From Pseudomonas kilonensis (GTDB lineage: Bacteria > Pseudomonadota > Gammaproteobacteria > Pseudomonadales > Pseudomonadaceae): a stretch of 64,000 nucleotides of DNA. The notes beneath the pieces were generated by a model. That model was not told the origin of the DNA and ran no database searches. It saw only the letters and a list, made by a program, of their open reading frames with translations. Made by a program: the position numbers and the translations under genes. This document shows positions 27,279 to 36,761 of the stretch, one piece after another. The stretch is taken from the NCBI RefSeq assembly GCF_001269885.1, contig NZ_LHVH01000016.1, positions 1-64,000 on the forward strand, read 5' to 3'. Each line of letters opens with the position of its first letter. Position 1 is the first letter of the stretch.

Positions 27279-29873
27279 TCAGATATCCCAGATCAGGTTC
27301 ACCGCGAAGTTACGCCCGGGCGCCGTCAGGCGATCGAGGTTGGCGGGGCTCAGCACCGCCGCCTCGCCGACGCTGTCGTAGCCGCGCACGTCATCCCAGA
27401 GCCAGTACTGCTTGTCGGTGAGGTTGTAGAGGCCGCCGCTGACGGTGACGTCGTCGGTCACCTTGTAGAAACCGCTCAGGTCGAGGATGCCGAAGCCTGG
27501 CGTCTTGAACTGGCTGCTCACGCCATCGGGCGAGTTGAAGTTGCTGTCGTCGACGCGGTCCTTTTTCTTGACCAGGGTCCAACTGAGCAAGGTGCCGTAG
27601 CGGTCCTGGTCGTAGCCCAGGCCGAATACGCCGGTCAGCGGGTTGACGCTGTTGAGCGGCTCGCCAGTGTCGTCGTTGCGACCGTACGCGTAGGCCACCG
27701 AGCCTTGGGTGTACAAGCCCTTCGGTGCACCAAACACGTCCAGGTCCAGGCGTCCCTTGACTTCGGCGCCCTTGATGGTGGCGTGCTTGATGTTGTTGCT
27801 CTGGAAGGTCAACTGGTCGGCGCCGGGGGTGATGGCGTCCTCGTTGATGAAGTCGCGGTACTTGTTGTAGAACACCGCCACGTCGAACGAACCGGAATCG
27901 AAACGACCGCGCAGGCCGGTCTCGTAGCTCTTGCTTTTTTCCGGCTCCAGATCGGGGTTGGGTTCTACGCTGTAGCCGACGTCGGGGTTGTCGAAACGAC
28001 CGTACAGGGCCTTGGCGGTCGGTGTGCGGAAACCTTCGGCGTACTGGCCGTACCCGGTGTACTCATCGCTCAAGGCATAGGTCAGGCCGAACTTCGGTGA
28101 GACGCGATGCCAGGTCTTGTTCTTGTCGCTGACTGTACCGCCGCCGGTAGGGTCTACGGTGTTGAGGAACTCCTCGGTCAGGTGCGGCTTGAGCCGGGTG
28201 TAGTCGTAGCGCAGGCCTGGCGTGAAGGTCCAGCGGTCCCAACTGATCTGGTCCTGGGCGAACAGGCTGTAGGTGTTGATGGTCGGGTCCGGGAAGTCAC
28301 TGACCTTTTCCAGGACGTCCCGGGTACTGATGGCACCCACGGCGGAGCAACCCACGCCGACCGCCAGGCACACGCCATTGCCGCTGCGCGAGCCGGTGAC
28401 TTTCTGCTGCTTGAGGGTGGTGCCGTAAGTCAGCGCGTGATCGGTGTCGGCGACGCGGAAGGCCTTGTCCAGTTGCGCGTCGAAGACCCACTGTTTCTCT
28501 TCGTAGAGGGTCTCCCGGGTGCGCAGGACCTGGCGGGTGATGGGGAAGTAGAACTCGGCGGTGCTCTCATCGGTCTTGGCGACCTGGTGATTCAGGCTCC
28601 ACTTGACGTGATCGGCCAGCAGGCTGTCGAGGGCGAAACTGTGCTCCAGGCCGAAACGCTCGCGGGTGATGGTGTCGTTGCCGGTGCGCCACTGGTACAT
28701 GCCGCCGGGCAGCACAAAGTTCGGGATCGCCGGCTGGCCGTTGGAGTAGGGGCCGCCATAGGCGCTTTTCAGGTCGGTGTCGCGGTCGTCCTTGTATTTC
28801 TCGTAGACCAGGCCAAGGCGTGCGTCGTCGCTGTAGTTCCAGCCGAGCTTGGCTAGCACGTTGTTGGCGCGCACGTCTTCCGGGTTGGCCGCGGTGCGGT
28901 CCAGGCCGGTGCCGTTGTGGCTGCCGTAGGATTCGGTTTCATGACCGTCGCGTTGGCTGTAGTGCAACAGGCCGTCGAACTGCCCGCTGCGACCGGCGAC
29001 GGTGGCGGACTTGAGCCAGCTCTCGTCGGCGGAGCTGTAGCCGGTCTTCAGGCGGGCGCCAACGTCCTCGCCCGGCTTGATGATGTCGTCCGGATCCAGA
29101 GTGAAGTAGCTGACGGCACCGCCAATGGCATTGCTGCCGTACAGCACCGAGGCCGGACCGCGGAGGATTTCCACGCGCTTGATGATTTCCGGGTCGACGT
29201 AGTTGCGCTGGGTCTTGGCGTAAGGCCCGTTGAAGAAGCCGCCGGGAATTTCCACACCGTCGACCTGGGTCAGGATCCGGTTGCCGTCGATGCCGCGGAT
29301 GTTGTAGCCGCTGATACCGCCGCGCTGGCCCGCGCCGCCCACCGATACGCCCGGCTCATAGCGCACCAGGTCCTTGAGGGTATTGACGTTGTTGCGGTCC
29401 AGTTCCTGGCGGTCGTGGACCGTGACCGTACTCGGTACGCTGGTGATGTCCTGTTCCTGGCGGGTGGCGCTGATGGTCACCTGTTGCAACTCCAGCGCGC
29501 TGCCGGCACTGCGTTTTTCCAGGACGATGCTGTTGTCGCCCAGCTTGCGGTAGCTCAGGTTGGTCCCCACCAACAGGCGCTCCAGGGCTTTTTCAGGTGA
29601 CAGCGAGCCGTTCACCCCTGGCGAGGCGACGCCTGCGGCCAGTTCCGCGGGCATCCCGACCTGCCAGCCGGTGACCGCGGTGAATGCATTCAGCGCCGAG
29701 ACCAGTGGCTGCCGGGCGATGGCAAAGCTGTAGTCGCCCATGTTGCGTGCAGCGGGTTGCACGGTGGTGGCGGCCAGGGCGAGCGGCGCGGTGCCGGCCA
29801 TCAGAAGGGCGGCGGTGAGCAGTGACAGCGTGCAAGAGGGGGCAAGAAACCGGCAAGTAAGGCGAGAGGACAT
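27279..29873 (-). CDS. TonB-dependent heme/hemoprotein receptor with signalling (STN) domain
   Basis: This 864-residue outer-membrane receptor has a signal peptide (cut near APLALAA), an STN signalling domain (about residues 45-100, FAIARQPLVSALNAF), a TonB-box region near VTISATR, a plug (ILRGPASVLYGSNAIGGAVSYF) and a barrel ending NLIWDI. The heme-receptor FRxP and NPDL boxes are present (FRTPTAKALYGRF and EPNPDLEPEKS), but no His lies between them. Tyr residues occupy that loop. The STN domain implies that ligand binding is signalled to the FecR and ECF sigma proteins encoded upstream, as in the Hxu and Has systems. The ATG at 29873 has CGGAG upstream. Confidence 0.9.
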   Translation of the reverse strand: MSSRLTCRFLAPSCTLSLLTAALLMAGTAPLALAATTVQPAARNMGDYSFAIARQPLVSALNAFTAVTGWQVGMPAELAAGVASPGVNGSLSPEKALERLLVGTNLSYRKLGDNSIVLEKRSAGSALELQQVTISATRQEQDITSVPSTVTVHDRQELDRNNVNTLKDLVRYEPGVSVGGAGQRGGISGYNIRGIDGNRILTQVDGVEIPGGFFNGPYAKTQRNYVDPEIIKRVEILRGPASVLYGSNAIGGAVSYFTLDPDDIIKPGEDVGARLKTGYSSADESWLKSATVAGRSGQFDGLLHYSQRDGHETESYGSHNGTGLDRTAANPEDVRANNVLAKLGWNYSDDARLGLVYEKYKDDRDTDLKSAYGGPYSNGQPAIPNFVLPGGMYQWRTGNDTITRERFGLEHSFALDSLLADHVKWSLNHQVAKTDESTAEFYFPITRQVLRTRETLYEEKQWVFDAQLDKAFRVADTDHALTYGTTLKQQKVTGSRSGNGVCLAVGVGCSAVGAISTRDVLEKVSDFPDPTINTYSLFAQDQISWDRWTFTPGLRYDYTRLKPHLTEEFLNTVDPTGGGTVSDKNKTWHRVSPKFGLTYALSDEYTGYGQYAEGFRTPTAKALYGRFDNPDVGYSVEPNPDLEPEKSKSYETGLRGRFDSGSFDVAVFYNKYRDFINEDAITPGADQLTFQSNNIKHATIKGAEVKGRLDLDVFGAPKGLYTQGSVAYAYGRNDDTGEPLNSVNPLTGVFGLGYDQDRYGTLLSWTLVKKKDRVDDSNFNSPDGVSSQFKTPGFGILDLSGFYKVTDDVTVSGGLYNLTDKQYWLWDDVRGYDSVGEAAVLSPANLDRLTAPGRNFAVNLIWDI

Positions 29874-29977
29874 CGATAGCGCTCCGTGTCGCATCTGTTA
29901 TAGGTGCAGATTCACATCGATGGATGCGAATCAATTGCATTGGCTATAACGAGACGAATCAGCGGAGCCTATCGAGT

Positions 29978-29996
29978 AAAAATAATTCTCATTTAG
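29978..29996 (-). promoter_or_regulatory. Possible Fur-type site before the receptor gene
   Basis: On the minus strand AATGAGAATTATTTTT is close to the GAGAATNATT-type Fur sequence. It overlaps the stop codon of the FecR gene about 105 bases before the receptor ATG. It suggests that the receptor also has its own iron-responsive promoter. Confidence 0.5.
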
Positions 29997-30955
29997 TTCA
30001 GGATCACCAGCGCCGGGAACTCCTGAAGCCGCGCCGAGGTGATATGGGCCAGCGAACGGACCACGTCCAGCGGCTGGTCGAGGCGGTAATTGCCAGTCAC
30101 AGCTACGTTGGCCAATTGTTCGTTACTGTTGATGATCCAGCCGGGGTAATAGCGTCGCAGCTCGGCCAGTACCTGGCTCAGTGGCCGGTTTTCGAACACC
30201 AGCCGACCCTGGACCCAGGCCAGGTCCGTGTTGGCCTCGAGCCGGGCCGGGCGGTCGAAGCCGTTGGGGCCGATGCGGATGCTTTCGCCGGCCGACAGCC
30301 GCACATGGGCGTCGTTGCGGGTGGCCCGCAGGTCCACGTCGCCGCGCTGCACCTGGACTTGCGCCACGCCGTCGAGGTAACGCACGGCGAATGTGGTGTC
30401 GCTGACGCTGGCCGTGACCGGGCCGGCATCGATTTCCAGCGGCAGGTTACGGTTGCCCGGGACTTCGAAAAATGCCTCGCCCTTGTACAGGCGCGCGACA
30501 TGCCGTTGTTCGTTGAACGTGCTGGATAAGGCCGAGTCGGTGTTGAGCAGGACTTTGGAGCCGTCCTCCAACTGCAGGCGCTGGCGCTCACCGACCACGG
30601 TCAGGTGGTCGGCCTGCAAGCGCAGGGGCAGGTCGCTGAAATTGAACAGGCCGAGAAACAGCACGGCGGCGGTGGCCAGGGGTTTCCAGTGGGCGCGCAG
30701 GCGCGACAGCGCGGTGACCTTGGGCGCGGCTGCAAGTTGGCGGGCACTTTCCATCACCTGCGGGCCGTTCCAGATCGCCTGGGCCCGGGCGAACGCCTCG
30801 CCGTGGCGTGGATCGGCTGCCAGCCAGGCGTCGAACTGCCGCGTCTGTTCCTCGCTGGGGTTGTCCAGCCGGATCAGCCAGTCCAGCGCCTGCTCCATGG
30901 CATGGGTGGTTTCCTGCGTCGCAGTGGGCTCGGCAGAGCGGTGATTGTCCGTCAC
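29993..30955 (-). CDS. FecR family anti-sigma/sigma-regulator
   Basis: This 320-residue protein has a cytoplasmic N-terminal domain (about residues 15-75: ALDWLIRLDNPSEEQTRQFDAWLAADPRHGEAFARA). A single membrane helix follows near 90-108 (WKPLATAAVLFLGLF), then a periplasmic FecR domain (VGERQRLQLEDGSKVLLNTDSAL) and a C-terminal STN-interacting part. It should hold the ECF sigma factor and pass on the signal from the receptor. It lies 98 bases after the sigma gene. Confidence 0.92.
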   Translation of the reverse strand: MTDNHRSAEPTATQETTHAMEQALDWLIRLDNPSEEQTRQFDAWLAADPRHGEAFARAQAIWNGPQVMESARQLAAAPKVTALSRLRAHWKPLATAAVLFLGLFNFSDLPLRLQADHLTVVGERQRLQLEDGSKVLLNTDSALSSTFNEQRHVARLYKGEAFFEVPGNRNLPLEIDAGPVTASVSDTTFAVRYLDGVAQVQVQRGDVDLRATRNDAHVRLSAGESIRIGPNGFDRPARLEANTDLAWVQGRLVFENRPLSQVLAELRRYYPGWIINSNEQLANVAVTGNYRLDQPLDVVRSLAHITSARLQEFPALVILN

Positions 30956-31053
30956 AGTGGGTTCTCGGTATTAGCGGCACGGGCTCAAGCTACAAGCTGT
31001 ACGCAGCAAGTGGCAAGCGTGTACGCAGCTTATGGCCTGAAGCGTGAGGCGGG

Positions 31054-31575
31054 TCACTGCTCGCCGTGGCTACGTTCAGCCACACCCACACAGATCGCCA
31101 TGATCAGTTTCAGTTCCTTTTGCACGGTGCTCAGGGACACGCCCAGGCGTTCGGCGATTTGCTGGTAACTGTGGCCATGCAGGCGGCTGAGAATGAAGAT
31201 CTGTTGCTGTCGCGAACTCAGGGCCTGGAGGCTGACGTTCAGGCGCTCAAGCAGTTGTTGGGCATGGGCGGCGTCCTCGGCACTGCTCTGGGGGGCGACG
31301 ACGTTGTGGACGACCTCCGGCGGTACGTCATCGAGCAAGGTCCGCGACTGGATGCGCCGGGCACGCAGATGGTCCAGCGCCAGGTTGCGGGCGGTCTGGA
31401 AAACAAAGGGCTCGAGGTGTTCGACCGTGCGTTCGCCCAAAGCGCGGGTGACGCGCAGGTAGGTTTCCTGAAGCAGGTCTTCGGCGGTACTGGGGTTGCT
31501 GACCATGCGCTCGAGGGTGCGCAGCAGCGGCGTGCGCTGGGCGAGGAAGACGAGATGAAAGCGCGATTGACTCAC
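31054..31575 (-). CDS. ECF sigma factor of the iron-starvation (FecI) type
   Basis: This 173-residue sigma factor has region 2 (STAEDLLQETYLRVTRAL, then FVFQTARNLALDHLRARR) and region 4 (LQALSSRQQQIFILSRLHGHSYQQIAERLGVSLSTVQKEL). It should direct transcription of the heme receptor when heme is sensed. A perfect Fur palindrome lies 26 bases upstream of the ATG, so it is made under iron limitation. It resembles the HxuI/HasI class by context; the exact orthologue cannot be assigned. Confidence 0.93.
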   Translation of the reverse strand: MSQSRFHLVFLAQRTPLLRTLERMVSNPSTAEDLLQETYLRVTRALGERTVEHLEPFVFQTARNLALDHLRARRIQSRTLLDDVPPEVVHNVVAPQSSAEDAAHAQQLLERLNVSLQALSSRQQQIFILSRLHGHSYQQIAERLGVSLSTVQKELKLIMAICVGVAERSHGEQ

Positions 31576-31600
31576 GGTAGGGCCCGATCCGGTTCGAGTA

Positions 31601-31619
31601 GATGATAATGCTTATCATC
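31601..31619 (-). promoter_or_regulatory. Fur box of the ECF sigma gene
   Basis: GATGATAA-TGC-TTATCATC is a perfect inverted repeat that matches the 19-base Fur consensus at most positions. It is placed to cover the sigma gene promoter. Confidence 0.85.
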
Positions 31620-31675
31620 TACTCGGCAGGTCAAGCCTTCATTTCATCACGCCGAGCCCATGTGAGGAGCGCAAA

Positions 31676-31838
31676 CCTGTGGGGAGCGAACCTGTGGGAG
31701 CAAAGCTTGCTCGCGATGACATCGTCATATGCAGCACCTGTGCTGGCTTTGAAATCGCTATCGCGAGCAAGCTTTGCTCCCACAGGTTTGCTCCCACTGG
31801 CCTGCTCCCAAGGTTTGCTCTTACAGGCTCGCTCCACA
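31676..31838. repeat. REPIN with extra arm units
   Basis: The core 31691-31785 (CTGTGGGAGCAAAGCTTGCTC and complement) is flanked by one extra unit on the left (CTGTGGGGAGCGAAC). On the right are three to four decayed units (TTTGCTCCCAC, CCTGCTCCCA, TTTGCTCTTACAG, GCTCGCTCCACA). It lies between the Fur box and the gap stop. Confidence 0.85.
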
Positions 31839-31853
31839 TTGGCCAGCAGTCAG

Positions 31854-32855
31854 TTACTCGGCGTTACACAACGCCAGGCAGTTATCCAGCATGCGGTTGG
31901 AGAAGCCCCATTCGTTGTCATACCAGGCCAGTACCTTGAGCAGCTTGCCGCTGGCCTTGGTGTGGTTGGCGTCGAAGATCGACGACAGCGGATTGTGGTT
32001 GAAGTCACTGGAGACCAGCGGCAGGGTGTTGTAGCCGAGGATCTTCGAATGCTGGCTGGCATGGCGCAGCAGTTCGTTGACTTCTTCGGCCGACGCTTCG
32101 CGCTTGAGTTGCACGGTCAGGTCGACCAGGGACACGTTGATCACCGGTACGCGCACTGCCATGCCGGTCAGCTTGCCGGCCAGTTCCGGCAGCACCAGGC
32201 CCACCGCTTCGGCGGCGCCGGTCTTGCTCGGGATCATGTTCTGGGTGGCCGAACGGGCGCGGTACGGGTCGCTGTGGTAGACGTCGGTCAGGTTCTGGTC
32301 GTTGGTGTAGGCATGGATGGTGGTCATCAGGCCGCTTTCGATGCCCAGCTCGCGGTGCAGCACCTGGGCCACCGGGGCCAGGCAGTTGGTGGTGCACGAA
32401 GCGTTGGAGATGATCTGGTGGGACTGGCGCAGGATATCGTGGTTCACACCATACACGACGGTAGCATCGGCACCTTTGGCCGGGGCCGAGATGATCACCT
32501 TGCGGGCGCCGGCGCTGATATGCGCGGCGGCCTTGGAGCGATCGGTGAACAGGCCGGTGCATTCGAACACGACGTCGATTTTTTCAGCCGCCCAAGGCAG
32601 TTCGGCCGGGTTGCGGATGGCGCTGACCGAGATGCGGTCGCCATTGACCGTCAGGCTTTCGTGGTCGTGCTGCACATCGGCATCGAACGTGCCGTGGACG
32701 GTGTCGAACTTGAGCAGATGAGCATTGATTGCACTGTCACCCAGGTCGTTGATGGCGACGATCTGCAGGTCGCGGCGATAGCCTTGGGTATACAGTGCAC
32801 GGAGGACGTTGCGGCCGATGCGGCCAAAACCATTAATTGCGATTCGAAGAGTCAT
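31854..32855 (-). CDS. gap: Glyceraldehyde-3-phosphate dehydrogenase, type I
   Basis: This 333-residue NAD(P)-dependent enzyme oxidises glyceraldehyde 3-phosphate made by Eda. It has [16 protein letters not shown] at the start (NAD fold), the catalytic [13 protein letters not shown], and the [14 protein letters not shown] end region. It is divergent from edd, and the shared gap carries two HexR operators, which ties it to glucose catabolism rather than being a general housekeeping copy. Confidence 0.96.
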   Translation of the reverse strand: MTLRIAINGFGRIGRNVLRALYTQGYRRDLQIVAINDLGDSAINAHLLKFDTVHGTFDADVQHDHESLTVNGDRISVSAIRNPAELPWAAEKIDVVFECTGLFTDRSKAAAHISAGARKVIISAPAKGADATVVYGVNHDILRQSHQIISNASCTTNCLAPVAQVLHRELGIESGLMTTIHAYTNDQNLTDVYHSDPYRARSATQNMIPSKTGAAEAVGLVLPELAGKLTGMAVRVPVINVSLVDLTVQLKREASAEEVNELLRHASQHSKILGYNTLPLVSSDFNHNPLSSIFDANHTKASGKLLKVLAWYDNEWGFSNRMLDNCLALCNAE

Positions 32856-32877
32856 TAACTGCGCCGCCGTCGATTTG

Positions 32878-32892
32878 TTGTTGGAATTACAA
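32878..32892. promoter_or_regulatory. HexR operator 1 (gap side)
   Basis: TTGT-TGGAATT-ACAA fits the HexR site TTGT-N7/8-ACAA exactly. It lies 23-37 bases upstream of the gap ATG. HexR should leave the site when bound to KDPG. Confidence 0.8.
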
Positions 32893-32939
32893 GATTATTC
32901 GCATAAAAATAGAAAACAAGCCTTTTTAGTGGCAATATT

Positions 32940-32954
32940 TTGTTTTATCTACAA
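32940..32954. promoter_or_regulatory. HexR operator 2 (edd side)
   Basis: TTGT-TTTATCT-ACAA is a second exact match to TTGT-N7/8-ACAA in the same divergent gap, about 48 bases from the first. Confidence 0.78.
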
Positions 32955-33087
32955 CGAGTGACCTGAATCAACTGGTCCGAATGGTCAAGAAACCGTCTGT
33001 CGCCTCGCCTTTTACACAGCGTGCAGCGGGCTTTTGACCAGCATAGACAATCAGGTCGCCACACCCCGTTAGCCTGGAGTTCTACAC

Positions 33088-34914
33088 ATGCATCCCCGCG
33101 TTCTTGAGGTCACCGAACGGCTTATCGCCCGCAGCCGCGCCACGCGTCAGGCTTACCTTGCATTGATCCACGGTGCAGCCAGCGACGGGCCGATGCGCGG
33201 CAAGCTGCAGTGCGCCAACTTCGCTCACGGCGTGGCTGGCTGCGGCACCGAAGACAAGCATCACCTGCGGATGATGAACGCCGCCAACATCGCCATCGTG
33301 TCGTCCTATAACGACATGCTCTCGGCCCACCAGCCCTACGAAACCTTCCCGGAACAGATCAAGAAAGCCCTGCGCGAGATCGGCTCGGTCGGCCAGTTCG
33401 CCGGTGGCACGCCCGCGATGTGCGACGGCGTGACCCAGGGCGAGGCGGGGATGGAACTGAGCCTGCCGAGCCGCGAAGTGATCGCGCTCTCCACGGCGGT
33501 GGCGCTGTCCCACAACATGTTTGACGGCGCACTGATGCTCGGCATCTGCGACAAGATCGTCCCGGGTCTGATGATGGGCGCGCTGCGCTTTGGTCACTTG
33601 CCGACGATCTTCGTGCCAGGCGGGCCGATGGTCTCGGGCATTTCCAACAAGGAAAAAGCCGACGTGCGCCAGCGCTACGCCGAAGGCAAGGCCACCCGCG
33701 AAGAGCTGCTGGAATCGGAGATGAAGTCCTACCACAGCCCTGGCACTTGCACCTTCTACGGCACCGCCAATACCAACCAGTTGTTGATGGAAGTGATGGG
33801 CCTGCACTTGCCGGGCGCCTCGTTCGTCAACCCGAACACGCCACTGCGCGATGCCCTGACCCGTGAGGCGGCGTTCCAGGTGACGCGCATGACCAAGCAA
33901 AGCGGCAACTTCATGCCCATCGGCGCAATCGTCGACGAACGCTCGCTGGTCAACTCCATCGTCGCGCTGCATGCCACTGGCGGTTCCACCAACCACACCC
34001 TGCACATGCCGGCCATCGCCATGGCGGCGGGTATCCAGCTGACCTGGCAGGACATGGCCGACCTCTCCGAGGTGGTGCCGACCCTGAGCCACGTCTACCC
34101 GAACGGCAAGGCCGACATCAACCACTTCCAGGCGGCGGGCGGCATGTCGTTCCTGATCCGTGAATTGCTGGAAGCCGGTTTGCTCCACGAAAACGTCAAC
34201 ACCGTGCTCGGCCATGGCCTGAGTCGCTACACCCAGGAACCGTTCCTCGAGGATGGCGAGCTGGTGTGGCGCGACGGCCCGATCGAAAGCCTCGACGAAA
34301 ACATCCTGCGCCCGGTGGCTCGCGCGTTCTCGCCTGAGGGCGGCCTGCGGGTGATGGAAGGCAACCTGGGCCGTGGCGTGATGAAGGTTTCGGCTGTGGC
34401 CCTGGAAAACCAGGTCGTCGAAGCCCCGGCCATGGTCTTCCAGGACCAACAGGACCTGGCGGACGCGTTCAAGGCCGGCCTGCTGGAAAAGGATTTTGTC
34501 GCAGTGATGCGCTTCCAGGGCCCGCGCTCCAACGGCATGCCGGAGCTGCACAAGATGACGCCGTTCCTCGGTGTGCTGCAGGACCGTGGCTTCAAAGTGG
34601 CGCTGGTGACCGATGGGCGCATGTCCGGCGCGTCGGGAAAAATCCCGGCGGCCATTCATGTCAGCCCCGAAGCTTATGTCGGTGGTGCGTTGGCCCGGGT
34701 GCAGGAGGGCGATATCATCCGTGTCGATGGCGTCAAAGGCACCTTGGAATTGAAGGTGGACGCCGAGGAATTCGCCGCGCGCACGCCGGCCAAGGGCCTG
34801 TTGGGCAACAACATCGGCACCGGTCGCGAGCTGTTCGGTTTCATGCGCATGGCCTTCAGCTCGGCGGAGCAGGGCGCCAGCGCCTTCACTTCTGCCCTGG
34901 AGACGCTTAATTGA
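33088..34914 (+). CDS. edd: 6-phosphogluconate dehydratase
   Basis: This 608-residue iron-sulfur dehydratase converts 6-phosphogluconate to KDPG in the Entner-Doudoroff pathway. The IlvD/Edd signatures are present: [41 protein letters not shown] (cluster Cys residues) and [16 protein letters not shown]. It is the first gene of edd-glk-gltR2-gtrS, and its stop overlaps the TTG start of glk. Confidence 0.97.
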   Translation: MHPRVLEVTERLIARSRATRQAYLALIHGAASDGPMRGKLQCANFAHGVAGCGTEDKHHLRMMNAANIAIVSSYNDMLSAHQPYETFPEQIKKALREIGSVGQFAGGTPAMCDGVTQGEAGMELSLPSREVIALSTAVALSHNMFDGALMLGICDKIVPGLMMGALRFGHLPTIFVPGGPMVSGISNKEKADVRQRYAEGKATREELLESEMKSYHSPGTCTFYGTANTNQLLMEVMGLHLPGASFVNPNTPLRDALTREAAFQVTRMTKQSGNFMPIGAIVDERSLVNSIVALHATGGSTNHTLHMPAIAMAAGIQLTWQDMADLSEVVPTLSHVYPNGKADINHFQAAGGMSFLIRELLEAGLLHENVNTVLGHGLSRYTQEPFLEDGELVWRDGPIESLDENILRPVARAFSPEGGLRVMEGNLGRGVMKVSAVALENQVVEAPAMVFQDQQDLADAFKAGLLEKDFVAVMRFQGPRSNGMPELHKMTPFLGVLQDRGFKVALVTDGRMSGASGKIPAAIHVSPEAYVGGALARVQEGDIIRVDGVKGTLELKVDAEEFAARTPAKGLLGNNIGTGRELFGFMRMAFSSAEQGASAFTSALETLN

Positions 34915-35861
34915 AATTGGCTTTGGTCGGTGACATCGGTGGGACCAACGCACGCTTTGCGCTGTGGAAAAACCACACCCTGGAAAACATCCAGGTGCTG
35001 GCAACGGCGGATTATGCCTGCCCGGAAGATGCCATCCAGGTGTACCTGAGTGGCCTGGGCCTGAAGCCGGGCGCGATCGGTTCGGTGTGCCTGTCGGTGG
35101 CCGGTCCGGTGAGCGGCGATGAGTTTCGCTTTACCAACAATCACTGGCGCCTGAGCAACCTGGCGTTCTGCCAGACCTTGCAGGTGGAGAAGCTGTTGCT
35201 GGTCAACGACTTCTCGGCCATGGCCCTGGGCATGACCCGTTTGCGTCCCGATGAATACCGAGTCGTGTGCGAAGGCACCCCGGAGCCGTTGCGCCCGGCA
35301 GTGGTGATCGGCCCGGGCACCGGCCTGGGCGTTGGTACGTTGCTGGACCTGGGCGAAGGTCGTTTCGCGGCGTTGCCGGGGGAGGGCGGCCATGTCGACC
35401 TGCCCATGAGCAGCCCGCGGGAAACCCAGCTGTGGCAGCACATCTACAACGAAATCGGCCACGTCAGCGCCGAAACCGTCCTGAGTGGCAGCGGTTTGCC
35501 TCGGGTGTACCGGGCCATTTGCGCGGTGGACGGCCATGTGCCGGTGCTCGACACCCCCGAATCCATCACCGCCGCCGGCCTGGCCGGCGACCCGATTGCC
35601 CTGGAAGTGCTCGAGCAGTTCTGCCGCTGGCTGGGGCGCGTGGCCGGCAACAATGTGTTGACACTGGGCGGGCGCGGTGGTGTTTACATCGTCGGTGGTG
35701 TGGTCCCAAGGTTTGCCGATTTCTTCCTCGAAAGTGGTTTCGCTCGCTGCTTCGCCGACAAGGGCTGCATGAGCGATTACTTCAAGGGCATTCCGGTCTG
35801 GCTGGTGACCGCGCCGTACTCGGGCCTGATGGGCGCGGGTGTGGCGTTGGAGCAAAGTTAA
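34911..35861 (+). CDS. glk: Glucokinase
   Basis: This 316-residue ATP-dependent kinase makes glucose 6-phosphate from imported glucose. It has [14 protein letters not shown] (phosphate-1 loop, residues 6-19), [17 protein letters not shown] and [11 protein letters not shown]. The start is TTG, overlapping the edd stop in TTGA, so expression probably depends on translation of edd. Confidence 0.95.
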   Translation: MKLALVGDIGGTNARFALWKNHTLENIQVLATADYACPEDAIQVYLSGLGLKPGAIGSVCLSVAGPVSGDEFRFTNNHWRLSNLAFCQTLQVEKLLLVNDFSAMALGMTRLRPDEYRVVCEGTPEPLRPAVVIGPGTGLGVGTLLDLGEGRFAALPGEGGHVDLPMSSPRETQLWQHIYNEIGHVSAETVLSGSGLPRVYRAICAVDGHVPVLDTPESITAAGLAGDPIALEVLEQFCRWLGRVAGNNVLTLGGRGGVYIVGGVVPRFADFFLESGFARCFADKGCMSDYFKGIPVWLVTAPYSGLMGAGVALEQS

Positions 35862-35875
35862 GACCGCGTCGCTTG

Positions 35876-35953
35876 CATCGCGGGCAAGCCTTGCTCCCAC
35901 AAGATGTGCTTGATCTTGCAGGGAGCACTGTGGGAGCAAAGCTTGCTCGCGAT
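35876..35953. repeat. REP pair in outward arrangement
   Basis: Here the order is reversed: CATCGCGGGCAAGCCTTGCTC comes first and GAGCAAAGCTTGCTCGCGAT second, with CCCACA...TGTGGG facing inwards. Other copies in the window have the CGCGA ends facing inwards. The pair separates glk from gltR2. Confidence 0.8.
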
Positions 35954-36029
35954 AAGGTCCGAACAGGCGATAAAAACTCGATGTCCATCAGGCATAATCG
36001 CCCCCATCCAAACAACAAGGACGAGGCCC

Positions 36030-36761
36030 GTGAGTTCAGTGAACAAATCGATTTTGTTGGTCGACGACGACCAGGAGATTCGCGAACTGCTGGACACCTA
36101 CCTCAGTCGTGCGGGTTTCCAGGTGCGGACCACACCCGACGGCGCCGGGTTTCGCCAGGCGCTGAACGATGCACCGAGCGACCTGGTGATCCTTGATGTG
36201 ATGCTGCCTGATGAGGACGGCTTCAGCCTTTGCCGCTGGGTTCGCCAGCACCCGCGCCAGGCCCATGTGCCGATCATCATGCTCACCGCCAGTTCCGACG
36301 AGGCCGACCGGGTCATTGGTCTTGAACTGGGCGCCGATGATTACTTGGGCAAGCCTTTCAGCCCACGGGAATTGCAGGCGCGCATCAAGGCGCTGCTGCG
36401 TCGGGCGCAATTCGGCCAGGAGCGCTCCGGCGGCGAAGTGCTGGCCTTCGATGAATGGCGGCTGGACATGGTCAGCCATCGGCTGTTTCACACCGACGGT
36501 GAAGAAGTGATTCTCTCCGGTGCCGATTTCGCCCTGCTCAAGTTGTTTCTCGATCATCCCCAGGAAATCCTCGACCGCGACACCATTGGCAATGCGACCC
36601 GCGGTCGTGAGCTGATGCCCCTGGACCGGATCGTCGACATGGCAGTCAGTCGCTTGCGCCAGCGCCTGCGTGACACCGACAAGCCACCGCGGCTGATTCG
36701 CACGGTGCGCGGCAGCGGTTATCAACTGGCGGCCAGTGTGGTTGCCAGCAATGGTCATTGA
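36030..36761 (+). CDS. gltR: Response regulator GltR (GltR-2), OmpR family
   Basis: This 243-residue regulator has a receiver domain with the acidic pair in LLVDDDQ (residues 10-15), phospho-acceptor Asp56 in VILDVMLP, Thr in MLTAS and Lys108 in GKPFSP. A winged-helix output domain follows (LFLDHPQEILDRDTI, RLRQRLRDTDKPPRLIRTVRGSGYQL). The GTG at 36030 has AAGGA 8 bases upstream and gives the normal length. With GtrS it controls glucose uptake genes such as gts and oprB. Confidence 0.94.
   Translation: MSSVNKSILLVDDDQEIRELLDTYLSRAGFQVRTTPDGAGFRQALNDAPSDLVILDVMLPDEDGFSLCRWVRQHPRQAHVPIIMLTASSDEADRVIGLELGADDYLGKPFSPRELQARIKALLRRAQFGQERSGGEVLAFDEWRLDMVSHRLFHTDGEEVILSGADFALLKLFLDHPQEILDRDTIGNATRGRELMPLDRIVDMAVSRLRQRLRDTDKPPRLIRTVRGSGYQLAASVVASNGH

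Noticed and set aside
33082..35004. 640-residue open frame antisense to edd
   Set aside because: It covers the complement of edd and part of glk, has no motif, and begins in unrelated sequence.
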